Assembly (NCBI GenBank): GCA_030621085.1
Contig: JAUXIJ010000008.1
Coordinates: 1-61,789, forward strand
Reading direction: 5' to 3'
DNA length: 61,789 nt
Source: Candidatus Cloacimonadota bacterium
Lineage (GTDB): Bacteria > Cloacimonadota > Cloacimonadia > Cloacimonadales > TCS61
A program made the translations under genes and the position numbers. Each line of letters begins with the position of its first letter. The stretch's first letter is position 1. The notes beneath the pieces are model-generated. The model saw only the letters and a list, made by a program, of their open reading frames with translations, was not told where the DNA came from and ran no database searches. Below are positions 43,360 to 52,553 of this stretch, one piece after another.

Positions 43360-44380
43360 TAGTACTCTATCTCAAGTTATTCTAGACAATAATCTTGATG
43401 ATAGCATTAAAGAATTTGATAAAAAAGTATTTATAATTGATAAAAATGTATATAACCTTTTCAAAAAGAAACTGGATTTTTTAAAACAAAATTCACCTGT
43501 TTATCTTTTTGAAGCAAAAGAGAACAATAAAACACTTACGGAAACAGAAAAGATATATGCCTTTTTTATTAAAAACAATGTAACTAGAAACACAATTATC
43601 GTTGGAATAGGTGGTGGAATCATAACCGATATTGCTGCTTTCGCAGCTTCCACGTTTAAGCGCGGTTGCAGATTGCAGCTTATTCCAACTACTTTTCTTG
43701 GCATGATCGATGCTGCTGTTGGAGGGAAAACAGCTATTAACTTCAATGGAATTAAAAACAATATTGGCACATTCTATCCTGCAGAAAAAGTGATAATTAA
43801 CACACAGTTTCTTGATACACTTCCCAAAAAAGAAATGCAGAATGGTTGGGCAGAATGCATCAAAATAGCTTTAATTAGGCCATCAAATTTGTATGCAATT
43901 TTGATTTCAAAAAATTGGAAAATCAAATCTGAAATTCTGAAATTAGCAATTGATTTGAAACTATTGATCTGTGAAAAAGATCTGAATGATAAAAATGAAC
44001 GAAAATTATTGAATCTTGGCCATACTTTTGGGCATGTACTGGAATCGATATCAGATTATCAAATATCACATGGGGAAGCGGTTGCAATTGGTATCCGGGT
44101 TGCAGCATATATCAGCAATAAACTAGAGTATCTTAATAAGCACGATCTTGAAAAGATCAATAGCCTACTCGATCTTTATAATTTACCGACACGGATTTCT
44201 GCAAGTTATATAAATAAACTGAAGAAACATGGTTTGAATATTTTAATTAGAGATAAAAAAGTGACTTCGAAATTGAATGTAATTCTTTTCGAAGGATTTC
44301 AGAAAGCGTTTATAAAGCAGGTCGATAAACCGAAGGAAATATTTGAATTGTTTATTCAATATCTTTCAAAAGTAAGTTGA
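43343..44380 (+). CDS. aroB: 3-dehydroquinate-synthase family enzyme (345 aa)
   Basis: Matches the DHQ synthase family: NAD-binding VGIGGGIITDIAAFAASTFKRG, PTTFLGMIDAAVGGKTAINF, NNIGTFYPAEKVIIN, NGWAECIKIALI, and metal ligands in LLNLGHTFGHVLES and ISHGEAVAIG. AroB makes 3-dehydroquinate from DAHP in the shikimate pathway, but relatives make cyclitols and deoxy-inosose sugars. Its place as the last gene of a glycan operon allows either. The GTG at 43319 gives a longer frame, but the ATG at 43343, with AAGG 7 nt upstream, is the likelier start; it overlaps the previous gene. Confidence 0.82.
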   Translation: MQKLISSTLSQVILDNNLDDSIKEFDKKVFIIDKNVYNLFKKKLDFLKQNSPVYLFEAKENNKTLTETEKIYAFFIKNNVTRNTIIVGIGGGIITDIAAFAASTFKRGCRLQLIPTTFLGMIDAAVGGKTAINFNGIKNNIGTFYPAEKVIINTQFLDTLPKKEMQNGWAECIKIALIRPSNLYAILISKNWKIKSEILKLAIDLKLLICEKDLNDKNERKLLNLGHTFGHVLESISDYQISHGEAVAIGIRVAAYISNKLEYLNKHDLEKINSLLDLYNLPTRISASYINKLKKHGLNILIRDKKVTSKLNVILFEGFQKAFIKQVDKPKEIFELFIQYLSKVS

Positions 44381-44396
44381 GATTCTATTAATTTTA

Positions 44397-44858
44397 TTAC
44401 TTATAGATCAATTCAACAATCTGCTCGAGATGTTTCGCATCGATCTCATCGAAAGAATCGAGTGTTTTGCTGTCTACATCCAGAACTGCTACTACATCAC
44501 CTGATTTGTCTTTTACGGGAATAATGATCTCCGATTTTGAACGGTTATCACATGCAATATGTCCGGGAAATGTATTCACATCGGGAACAATAACCGTTTT
44601 CCCTTTATCTATCGCTGCCCAGCAAACACCTGTATATTCAGGAAGAACTAAACAAGCAACGCTTCCCTGGTAACAGCAGATTATTAGTTCATCTTTGATA
44701 AGGCGATAAAATCCTGTCCAGAAAAAGTAATCGAATTTATGATGCAGAACAGCCGTGATTGTGCTCATTCGAGCAAGAGGGTCTTCTGATTTAATGATTA
44801 ATTCTTCAATTTGTTTTGTGACTCTTTTGTATCTTTCTTCTTTTTTATCTGTGTTCAT
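44397..44858 (-). CDS. msrC: Free methionine-(R)-sulfoxide reductase, GAF domain (153 aa)
   Basis: A GAF-fold enzyme that reduces free methionine-R-sulfoxide. The three cysteines of the family are all present: in GSVACLVL, TGVCWAA and FPGHIACDNRSKSEIIIPV. WTGFYRL and VLDVDSKTLDSFDE are further landmarks. The length matches. It protects against oxidation. It is convergent with the polysaccharide operon, with a 16-bp gap. Confidence 0.9.
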   Translation of the reverse strand: MNTDKKEERYKRVTKQIEELIIKSEDPLARMSTITAVLHHKFDYFFWTGFYRLIKDELIICCYQGSVACLVLPEYTGVCWAAIDKGKTVIVPDVNTFPGHIACDNRSKSEIIIPVKDKSGDVVAVLDVDSKTLDSFDEIDAKHLEQIVELIYK

Positions 44859-44949
44859 GATTTATCCATTCATTTTAAATCATTTTAATAAAAAAGATTT
44901 AATCAATTCAGAGTCAACAGAAATTTCAGTTTAGAAAAGGAAGTTATTT

Positions 44950-44987
44950 AAAAAACAACGACCGCAAGATGATTTTCTCGCGGTCGT
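44950..44987 (-). terminator. Terminator of asnA
   Basis: On minus: ACGACCGC / GCGGTCGT stem, extended by a few inner pairs, then TGTTTTTT. It lies 21 nt after the asnA stop. Confidence 0.85.
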
Positions 44988-45008
44988 TTCAATTTGATAA
45001 CAATACTT

Positions 45009-46136
45009 TTATTCTAAAACAAAAATGTTCTTTTTAGCACAAATATCTTTAAGTTGTTGAGGCCAGACAGTAACGCTGACTTCACCAAGATGAGCTTTCC
45101 TGAGAAAGTACATATAGGTTCTGGATTGACCAATACCACCACCAATGCTGAGAGGAATTTCGTCATTAAGAATTGCCTGGTGATACGGCAGTTTCAGGAA
45201 ATCCATTTGACCGGTAATCTCAAGCTGTTGTTTAAGAGTATCTTTGGTCACGCGAATTCCCATTGAAGTAAGTTCATGACGACGCTTGGTAACAGGATTC
45301 CAGACCAGGATATCTCCGTTAAGTCCGTGTGTTGGTTTTCCATCTTCAGAGGTTGTTTCAGTTACCCAATCATCGTAATCAGCAGCTCTCATTTCGTGCG
45401 GATAACCATCTTTGAGTACCCAACCAATCCCAATGATGAAAACAGCTGGATATTTCTTTATTATCTCAGTTTCACGCATTTTACGTGGAAGATCAGGATA
45501 CATTTCAAGAATTTCTTCGGCATGAATGAATTTAAGTTCTTCCGGAAAATCCGGGTATCTGCTATCTTTTAACTGAGGGAAAAGTTCTTGAGCATGTCTT
45601 CCTGCTCCCAATAAAACTTTCCAGATTTTTTTAACAACTTCCTTAAGGAATTCAAGGTTTCTATCATCAGCAGTCATAACTCTTTCCCAATCCCACTGAT
45701 CCACATAAGATGAGTGATCATGATCTAAAAAATAGTCTTTCCTGACAGCTTTCATATCAGTGTTGATGCCCTCTCCCACTTTACAGCCAAATTGTTTGAG
45801 AGCAGCACGTTTCCATTTTGTGGCTGCCTGTACTACTTGTGCCTGAATTGGTTTGTCAAGTCCAAGTCCGCAAGGAAATCCTACAGGGGATCTGGAGCCA
45901 TCCCTGTCAAGATAGTCGTTTACTCCACTATTAACATCAACGATAAGTGGAACCTGAACCATTATCAAGTTGAGTTCTTTACAAAGATTTTCCTCAATGT
46001 ACTTCTTCATTTCAAATAAAGCAATCATTGTCTCACTTGGGGTCAGTAAAGATTTGTAATCTGAGGGAAGTATTTTTTCCACTTCTTCATAAGTACTGAT
46101 TCCCGGTCCTGCCAAGTCAGCTGTTTTGTCTAACAT
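45009..46136 (-). CDS. asnA: Aspartate--ammonia ligase (AsnA, 375 aa)
   Basis: Makes asparagine from aspartate, ammonia and ATP, with a class II aminoacyl-tRNA-synthetase fold. Family motifs: KWKRAALKQFGCKVGEGINT, SSYVDQWDWERVM, MRAADYDDWV, GLNGDILVWNPVTKRRHELT, SSMGIRV-like TSMGIRVTKDTLKQQLEITG, and SIGGGIGQSRTYMYFL. At 375 aa it is ~45 longer than the E. coli enzyme, mainly through ~30 extra N-terminal residues and insertions. A strong ribosome site (AGGAGG) precedes the ATG, supporting the longer start. Single gene with its own terminator. Confidence 0.95.
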   Translation of the reverse strand: MLDKTADLAGPGISTYEEVEKILPSDYKSLLTPSETMIALFEMKKYIEENLCKELNLIMVQVPLIVDVNSGVNDYLDRDGSRSPVGFPCGLGLDKPIQAQVVQAATKWKRAALKQFGCKVGEGINTDMKAVRKDYFLDHDHSSYVDQWDWERVMTADDRNLEFLKEVVKKIWKVLLGAGRHAQELFPQLKDSRYPDFPEELKFIHAEEILEMYPDLPRKMRETEIIKKYPAVFIIGIGWVLKDGYPHEMRAADYDDWVTETTSEDGKPTHGLNGDILVWNPVTKRRHELTSMGIRVTKDTLKQQLEITGQMDFLKLPYHQAILNDEIPLSIGGGIGQSRTYMYFLRKAHLGEVSVTVWPQQLKDICAKKNIFVLE

Positions 46137-46308
46137 TTGTTTATTCCTCCTTTTTTAGTAAAAATTTAAAGCCAAGCAAAATTATTTCTTTTTCCTGTCA
46201 ACAGAAAGAAATGGCAAATCGGCATGCTTGAAATGAATGTTCAGCCACGAAGGACACAAAGCAACACGAAGATGAATTCAGACAACTTTAATACGAGAGA
46301 GATATTGT

Positions 46309-49300
46309 TTAAAAAACCCATTTCAAGTATCCTTCAAATCGCTCAAATCCTCGTTCATTTCGACTGATCGATACACCGGGTGTAATATTTTTCCCAGTCT
46401 GGGTAAGGTTTAGTTCATAGCTATTTATATTTCCATTCTCAGAAAATATAGCTGTTGAATATACCTGGACAGATTCAACTTCGCTAAGCGATACATCGAA
46501 AACACCTATCAGACCAAAAAGGTTGCAGTCTTCTTCACACATAATGCTGAATTCACTTCCCAATCTGTGAACACCATTATAATACAATCCGATATTTAAA
46601 GTATTTACTTCTTTTACAGGCATATCCCACTCTATATTGAACAAAGGTGTCCAGAGAAATGATGGATGAAAAATAAGGTTGAATAAACACTCTTTTTCGT
46701 GTGAGATATTGTATTGCCATGAATATTTTTTTGACCGATATGAAACACCGAAATCTCCCTTAAATACATTATCAAAAGTTGTTCTGTCAGATAATCGCCA
46801 CTTCCCAAACCGGTAAATACCATTATAATTAGCAGTAATATTATCTTCTTCGTTTCTGTTTACAGATAGGGAGCCATTCAATTTATTACAACTATAATAT
46901 AGTGAAGTAAAAAAATTAAGATCAGAAAAATCGGTCTCATCGATTTGCAATTTCCCAAAATTCGAAGAAAAAATAAAATGCCTGGAAAGATAAATCGAAT
47001 TAGATATTCCGATCTCGGTAATCTCTTTTTCATTATTAGCGCTTCCGATCCATGAAAAAGAGGTTCTCTTACCAATTCTTTTACCTGAAATATAATATTC
47101 ATACTGCCGTTGAAAGCGGTTTACTGTAAAATTTCCTGCCCATTCTCTATGAGCAAAAGCAAATGCATTTGAAAGCTCATTATAAAAATCATTTTGAGAA
47201 TGATGCAATCCCAGCCATCCTGTTTCAAAATCTTTTCTAAGCTCCAATTGATAACCATAATCATCCTGGAATTTTTCGAAAAAAGTTCGCAAAAAGTATT
47301 TGCTGTAGTTGAATTCTATTTCGGTAAAGTTGTGATCTTCAAAATCCCTTTCGTGAGAGAAGAAAAAGAAGTTATCTATCGCAAACTTTTGAATTGCAGG
47401 TTTTATTCCCTTCTCATATAGAAAACCTTCTTCATAATAGTTGAATTTGTAACCTGAGATTTCTCTTTCGAGCCTGAATCGTTGTGGAAGAGTAAAACTA
47501 TAATCATCAGAAGAATTCCAAATATATCTATGGAGCCCTGATGCAATTCCATAAACAGAAGGGATCAGGTTTGTTCTTCCCAAAAGAGAATCTGAATATT
47601 GTAGAATATCCGTACCGACCAGATAAATAATTTCGTTTCGAAGTTGCGTTTTTTCATAGTAATTCAGATTATCCATTTCCCATGCCGGGTTAATTGAAGC
47701 GCTGAGTTGTTCCAGGACGGGAAGATCAGATCGAACTTGTTCAGTGGTGCCAATTCTATCGCTAATTATACCGGTTTGAAAGATTCCTGATTCAGATACC
47801 GAAACAATGAGCGAGAAGTTTTCCCACCGATGTTTAACTATCTTTTTATTTAAGATCATCAAACCGGGATCGGTTGGCGGATAAAGAATTACCTGTGTTT
47901 TATCATTAGTTTCCAATCCCAAATATCCAAACCAACCCCTGTCATCCAGGTTTAAAGTAAGGTCTACAGGATGATCTGATTGAAAGATCATTTCATCTTC
48001 TATGAACAGGTTCGTAGCGGAACGAATTGAGATCATTCGTATGCTGTTTTCTTTTTGAATAAAGGCAATTTGCGCATCACTGCGAATATTTATGCAAGTC
48101 CAGGCACTATCTGCCAATATGAGGATATCTTCGATGTTCTGGGTAATTGACCGGATACGACGGGCTGTAACATTTCCATTTGAAAGTATGGCCAGTTTTT
48201 CGATCTTCATTTCAGGAGCTGTTTTATCATCAGGTATGAAGAGAGTGATCAGTTTCTGCTGTGTGGAACGTGGGAAACTCACAATAGTAGTAGTATGGAT
48301 TTTTTCAAATTCTTTTAAAGTATGCAAACCCTGTTTGGTTGTAAGGGAAAGCCAGCTCTCTTCAGGAGTAAGAAATTCCACTTGTAGTTCGATATCATCC
48401 TGTTCCCACAAAATATGATTCTCATCGATCTTTCTGATATTTCCCAGCCCATGCCAGGGAATGGAATAGCGGTTTCGAAATTTAGATTTTAGGTTATCGA
48501 TAACAATAAAATACTTTTGTCTGGCAAACCAGATGGTTCTGGAAACTTCAGTATCTCTGTAGAAAGCTTTTACAGTACTGGAAGAAAATTGATCACTTTG
48601 GAAATATGCCAGCATTTCACTACCTAGATCATCACCCCAAACTGGATTTTGATCAGGACCAAGCCCGTTGATCAACGGGATATTATGTGACTGTGCAGAG
48701 ATATACCAGTTTCTGTTTGGATCGTCAGTACCCTCATGTCCGTAACCAGCATCGATAAGAAAATTCTTTCCATAAGCAGAAAGAGTAAATGCAGCCGGTT
48801 CGATATGTTCATGATTACATAAATACGGACGTCCGGGTTCACCCAGAAAAAGTCCGTAGATATCGTTGTTACCATGATAGATCGTGATTCCTCCATCGGG
48901 ATAAAATACAGCTGAACCTGTAGCTGGTTTCCTGGATTTCACTCTATCATCGAAAGCACAAAAGGTTTCAACAAAGTTTGCATTGAATCTGCTGAACCTG
49001 TTTGCATTTTTTTCAAAGAGATAGCGTAATTCTTTTCCTGAAGGAGATAATCCAACAGCGATGGGTTGATAAAGCAATTTTTCCGGATATGCATCATCAA
49101 AATCAGAAACAGTTCCATCGGGTTTTTCTAAATCGATGAGCCATCTATTCAGCCGGTTAATAACAGGATGTTCAAAAAGATTTTCATTGGTAACGTTATA
49201 CAGGTAGAAGAAAAAGGGAAACATTCTGCTAACGATGAAACGAGCATAATAAGCACCTTCCCGGTAAGATCCATCTGGCAGAATAAATGCCAGTCCACTT

Positions 49301-50121
49301 TGTAATTCAGTTATGGCAGCCTTAAACCATTTTTCAGAATTTCGATGATCCAAAACCATAGCAACAGTAGCAACACCGCAGGAAATATCGATTATATGAT
49401 TATTTTTGGGGATCCCAAATCCAATAGCCAGATCAGTAGAATTCATACTACCCGGTATGCGTGTGAAATTCTTATATATCTGATTTGTTTTGGTAGCAAG
49501 ACGATCCTCTATAAAGATAATCTGATCTTCATCAAATTCAGAATAGATCATATCGTAAGCAACTGCGTAATTTTGTAATGCTTCTGCTGCCTGCATCCAG
49601 TCACCCCAGCCTACTCCGGGTTTTCCTCCTTCAGCAGTGTCAGGAGGTTTGGTTTCACTAATATTTGTAAGAGCACAGATGGCTTCATTCAGGAAATTCT
49701 CATTCTGAGTAAGAAAAAAAGCAAAAGCATTTAATTTGGCTATTTTGCTTCTGGTCAGTTCAAAAAGCAGGGGTGAATCTGCTGGGTAATTCAACGCCAA
49801 TGCAGCTTCGATGATGTTATCTGCCCACTCGCTATAAGGCAGACGAAAACGACGATTCCGAATGGAATTTATTTTTTCGGGTTTAAATAACAGACTGGGA
49901 TGAGTTTTGTTTGTTGGCAGGTGAATGTTATCTATTGGAACCTGGTTTACCGGTAATATTTCATCGATAGGTGTTTCCCTGTAGTTTGCTCTTAAAATTC
50001 CTATCAGGAATTCTTCACTGATTTGTTTCAGAAATGGTTTTTGTTCTGAATTCTCCGAATATAATGAGTGAACAAGCAACAACAGCAGTATGCATACAAC
50101 GACTTTTCTATAATATCGCAT
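46309..50121 (-). CDS. Heparinase II/III-like lyase fused to a C-terminal outer-membrane beta-barrel (1270 aa)
   Basis: The signal peptide is MRYYRKVVVCILLLLLVHSLYS. Residues ~75-370 form an alpha-helical toroid typical of polysaccharide lyases (GVGWGDWMQAAEALQNYAVA). A heparinase II/III-like beta domain follows (CNHEHIEPAAFTLSAYGKNF, LIDAGYGHEGTDD, SAQSHNIPLING). From about 860 to the end, the sequence turns into amphipathic alternating strands with frequent Y, W and F, and ends KWVF, the aromatic C-terminus of outer-membrane barrels. So the lyase is probably tethered in the outer membrane by its own barrel rather than by T9SS. Substrate: a uronic-acid-containing polysaccharide is likely but unproven. 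No clear ribosome site precedes the ATG. Confidence 0.7.
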   Translation of the reverse strand: MRYYRKVVVCILLLLLVHSLYSENSEQKPFLKQISEEFLIGILRANYRETPIDEILPVNQVPIDNIHLPTNKTHPSLLFKPEKINSIRNRRFRLPYSEWADNIIEAALALNYPADSPLLFELTRSKIAKLNAFAFFLTQNENFLNEAICALTNISETKPPDTAEGGKPGVGWGDWMQAAEALQNYAVAYDMIYSEFDEDQIIFIEDRLATKTNQIYKNFTRIPGSMNSTDLAIGFGIPKNNHIIDISCGVATVAMVLDHRNSEKWFKAAITELQSGLAFILPDGSYREGAYYARFIVSRMFPFFFYLYNVTNENLFEHPVINRLNRWLIDLEKPDGTVSDFDDAYPEKLLYQPIAVGLSPSGKELRYLFEKNANRFSRFNANFVETFCAFDDRVKSRKPATGSAVFYPDGGITIYHGNNDIYGLFLGEPGRPYLCNHEHIEPAAFTLSAYGKNFLIDAGYGHEGTDDPNRNWYISAQSHNIPLINGLGPDQNPVWGDDLGSEMLAYFQSDQFSSSTVKAFYRDTEVSRTIWFARQKYFIVIDNLKSKFRNRYSIPWHGLGNIRKIDENHILWEQDDIELQVEFLTPEESWLSLTTKQGLHTLKEFEKIHTTTIVSFPRSTQQKLITLFIPDDKTAPEMKIEKLAILSNGNVTARRIRSITQNIEDILILADSAWTCINIRSDAQIAFIQKENSIRMISIRSATNLFIEDEMIFQSDHPVDLTLNLDDRGWFGYLGLETNDKTQVILYPPTDPGLMILNKKIVKHRWENFSLIVSVSESGIFQTGIISDRIGTTEQVRSDLPVLEQLSASINPAWEMDNLNYYEKTQLRNEIIYLVGTDILQYSDSLLGRTNLIPSVYGIASGLHRYIWNSSDDYSFTLPQRFRLEREISGYKFNYYEEGFLYEKGIKPAIQKFAIDNFFFFSHERDFEDHNFTEIEFNYSKYFLRTFFEKFQDDYGYQLELRKDFETGWLGLHHSQNDFYNELSNAFAFAHREWAGNFTVNRFQRQYEYYISGKRIGKRTSFSWIGSANNEKEITEIGISNSIYLSRHFIFSSNFGKLQIDETDFSDLNFFTSLYYSCNKLNGSLSVNRNEEDNITANYNGIYRFGKWRLSDRTTFDNVFKGDFGVSYRSKKYSWQYNISHEKECLFNLIFHPSFLWTPLFNIEWDMPVKEVNTLNIGLYYNGVHRLGSEFSIMCEEDCNLFGLIGVFDVSLSEVESVQVYSTAIFSENGNINSYELNLTQTGKNITPGVSISRNERGFERFEGYLKWVF

Positions 50122-50194
50122 TTGGAAATTGAGAATTTTTAATTTTAACTAAACCTCAAAAAGCACAACTCAATAGAAGTTGAAAAAATAAATT

Positions 50195-50641
50195 TTAACT
50201 CATCAGGAAGGCAATACCAGCACCGATCAATGCACCCACAAGGACTTCCATCTTAGTATGCCCCAGAAGTTCTCTCAGATTTTCCTCGATAAGGGAATAA
50301 CCTTCTTTCTTGCGAATGTTCTCAACGATCTTGTTCAATAAAGCAGCCTGCTTTCCTGCTGCCTGGCGTATACCTGTAGCATCGTACATTACAACTATAG
50401 CAAATACAATACTGATAGCAAAAAGAGTGGAGTTTAATCCCTCTTTGAGGCCTACAGCAGTTGTTAATGAAACAACAGAGGCAGTATGTGAACTGGGCAT
50501 GCTGCCCATATCGAGAAAGTAGCGGAAATTAAATTTTCTTTCCCTGATAAAACCGAATAACACTTTAAGAACTTGTGCTACTATCAGTGCTACCAGAACG
50601 ATGTCCAAAATCCTATTATCAAAAATTATTCCATTATCCAT
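50195..50641 (-). CDS. Divergent PAP2 family membrane protein (DUF212/YuiD-like, 148 aa)
   Basis: Hallmarks are FNFRYFLDMGSMPSSHTASVVSL (the SMPSSHTA motif of the family) and VMYDATGIRQAAGKQAALLN, plus LLGHTKMEVLVGALIGAGIA at the end. It has four predicted membrane helices. The family is related to acid phosphatase/haloperoxidase PAP2 enzymes and may dephosphorylate a lipid, but the function is not established. A short gene standing alone. Confidence 0.85.
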   Translation of the reverse strand: MDNGIIFDNRILDIVLVALIVAQVLKVLFGFIRERKFNFRYFLDMGSMPSSHTASVVSLTTAVGLKEGLNSTLFAISIVFAIVVMYDATGIRQAAGKQAALLNKIVENIRKKEGYSLIEENLRELLGHTKMEVLVGALIGAGIAFLMS

Positions 50642-50779
50642 TTATTTCTCCTATTAATTATATTTAACAAAGCTGGAAAATAGAGGTTAGAATGTCAAAT
50701 TTAATATCTGAAATACAGCAAAATTATTTGATTAATTAATAAAACCCTTTAAACTATGACTATAAACTTATAAAATTAT

Positions 50780-51517
50780 TTATACTTTACTAACCACTAT
50801 CACCGTTACATCATCTCGCGAGAAATGTGTCTGAGAAAGGTTGTAAAGGGTTTTTGCGCATTGTTTTGGCTCTGTATGTTGGCGGAGTATGCTTTTGATT
50901 TCGCTATCGGTAGCCACATCGGTAAGCCCATCAGAACAGAGCAGGAATGTAAATTTATCTGGCAAATCAATGGTGTAGCTGTCGACCTTGGGTTCAGGTC
51001 CCAATCCAATAGCTTCTGTTATCAGGTTCTTTATACTGCTCAAGATGATCTCATCCTTGGTGATGTAACCCTGTTTGTAATACTTCCACACAACTGAATG
51101 ATCTTCGGTGATCTGGACTAATTTCCCATCTGTAAAAAGATAAAGCCGGCTGTCTCCACAATTGGTAATGTAAGCTTTATTATCTTTGATCAGCAGACAT
51201 ACTGCAGTAGTTGACATCTGTTTGTAGTTCAGTTTATCTGCTTGAGTGATGACAGCATTGTTAATCTGGGTAAATTTATCTTGAAACCACAGTGGAAAAT
51301 CGGTAATATCTTCGGAGTGATAATAATCTTCCAGCAGCATCTGGCAGCACATCCGGCTGGCGATCTCGCTTCCGTGATATCCACCCAGACCATCACATAC
51401 AGCAAAAAACAAGCCTTTGCTTTGTGTGTCATGCTTTTCTTGTGGTATAGCAAAGCTATCCTGATTTTTTTTTGTTTTGGAGCCATGAACGCTTTTTGCA
51501 GAAAATAGAATATTCAT
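50780..51517 (-). CDS. PP2C-type Ser/Thr protein phosphatase (245 aa)
   Basis: A PPM-family phosphatase with two-metal active-site motifs: NQDSFAIPQ, FFAVCDGLGGYHGSEIAS (DGxGG), NCGDSRLYLF, ITEDHSV, FLLCSDGLTDVATDSEI and HFSRDDVTVIVV. The frame extends upstream to 51547, but the ATG at 51517 has a strong AAGGAAGGGA site and the earlier ATG has none. It probably opposes a Hanks-type kinase, none of which is in the window. It lies 33 nt downstream of a zinc-ribbon membrane protein, likely in one transcript. Confidence 0.9.
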   Translation of the reverse strand: MNILFSAKSVHGSKTKKNQDSFAIPQEKHDTQSKGLFFAVCDGLGGYHGSEIASRMCCQMLLEDYYHSEDITDFPLWFQDKFTQINNAVITQADKLNYKQMSTTAVCLLIKDNKAYITNCGDSRLYLFTDGKLVQITEDHSVVWKYYKQGYITKDEIILSSIKNLITEAIGLGPEPKVDSYTIDLPDKFTFLLCSDGLTDVATDSEIKSILRQHTEPKQCAKTLYNLSQTHFSRDDVTVIVVSKV

Positions 51518-51550
51518 TTCCCTTCCTTTATCAGGAAAAGTAATCATACA

Positions 51551-51730
51551 TCAAGTCTGTATGATTCCGATAGCGATTATAGCGATAATAAATACAATTA
51601 CCGCGATGATTATAATTACTCCGACAGCCGACATTCGCAGTACCGTACCACAATATCTACAGCGCTTGGCATGGGAACTGACCATCTTCCCGCAATTACG
51701 GCATTTGATCTGTTTTACTTTCTTTTTCAA
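51551..51730 (-). CDS. Small zinc-ribbon membrane protein (59 aa)
   Basis: An N-terminal zinc ribbon with two CxxC pairs (KCRNCGKMV and KRCRYCGTV) is followed by a single hydrophobic helix (VGVIIIIAVIVFIIAIIAIG) and a short tail. It would place a zinc ribbon on the cytoplasmic side of the membrane. It starts at TTG, directly after an in-frame stop, with AAAGG ~11 nt upstream. It immediately precedes the PP2C gene, suggesting a joint role in phosphoprotein signalling; this is inference. Zinc-ribbon plus helix proteins are often linked to Ser/Thr kinase systems. Confidence 0.7.
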   Translation of the reverse strand: MKKKVKQIKCRNCGKMVSSHAKRCRYCGTVLRMSAVGVIIIIAVIVFIIAIIAIGIIQT

Positions 51731-51793
51731 TTATATTCTAACCTTTCTAAATAAGCACAAGGCTTATAAATCTCCCCTTTGCAGCAGAGTTTT

Positions 51794-52348
51794 CTACATT
51801 CCCAGCATTGCTTTCTTTAGTTTTGGGAGTTCGGTTTGTTCTCCCAGCCAGATAGAGAAAACTGCTTTTTTAAATTCCAGTCCCGGAATTGTTCCTTTCA
51901 TTTCGTTATTCATGTAAACAGAAGTTCCTACCTCTGGAACATAGATTATATCATAAATATCATCTTTTCTCGCATCGTCTGTGAAGTAGGAATTAAATGT
52001 CTTAATTTCTTCCTGAAGGTTGGATATATCGCTTTTACCAAATCCGGTATTCCAGGCTTCGATAAGTTTTTCGGGAGCTACAGCTTTGTATATAAAATGC
52101 ATTTTCACAGCCATCGGTTCATCTGCTTCGATGATCTTATTCGCATCACTGCAACTTTCCGGGAGGTACAGAGCCCCTGCATAAACCTTTATTATCAGCT
52201 TTTTACGAAGTCCAGCTCCATTTAACAGCAGTTCATTTTCGCCTGCTTTCATTTTGTCTGGCAACACTTTCCCCCCTATTTTCAAACCCCAGGCAATAGA
52301 TGTGAAAACAAAAGTCATTATTAGAATAATTAAAAATGTTTTTCTCAT
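51794..52348 (-). CDS. Exported chalcone-isomerase-like (CHI-fold) protein (184 aa)
   Basis: The signal peptide is MRKTFLIILIMTFVFTSIAWG. The mature part, from LKIGGKVLPDKMKAG, with LLLNGAGLRKKLIIKVYAGA, LYLPESCSDANKII, AVKMHFIYKAVAPEKL and GTIPGLEFKKAVFSIWLG, matches the bacterial CHI-like family. These periplasmic proteins share the chalcone isomerase fold and probably bind fatty acids; the plant reaction is not implied. The ribosome site is AAGGAG before the ATG. Confidence 0.85.
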   Translation of the reverse strand: MRKTFLIILIMTFVFTSIAWGLKIGGKVLPDKMKAGENELLLNGAGLRKKLIIKVYAGALYLPESCSDANKIIEADEPMAVKMHFIYKAVAPEKLIEAWNTGFGKSDISNLQEEIKTFNSYFTDDARKDDIYDIIYVPEVGTSVYMNNEMKGTIPGLEFKKAVFSIWLGEQTELPKLKKAMLGM

Positions 52349-52553
52349 TTTCTTCTCCTTGTTTAGATTTTCTAACTCACAACTAAAATTTGTTTTTGAC
52401 TAAATAATGGCAAGGAATTTTAAGTTTCGGCTTGACAAAATTTTATAAAATAAAGAGATAGGAATGGAATTGAAAGAAAAAATTATCTCATTTCTTATAT
52501 TTAGAAGGAACTATATAAATTTTTATATTTTAAAAAACAAAACAGGAGGAAGG

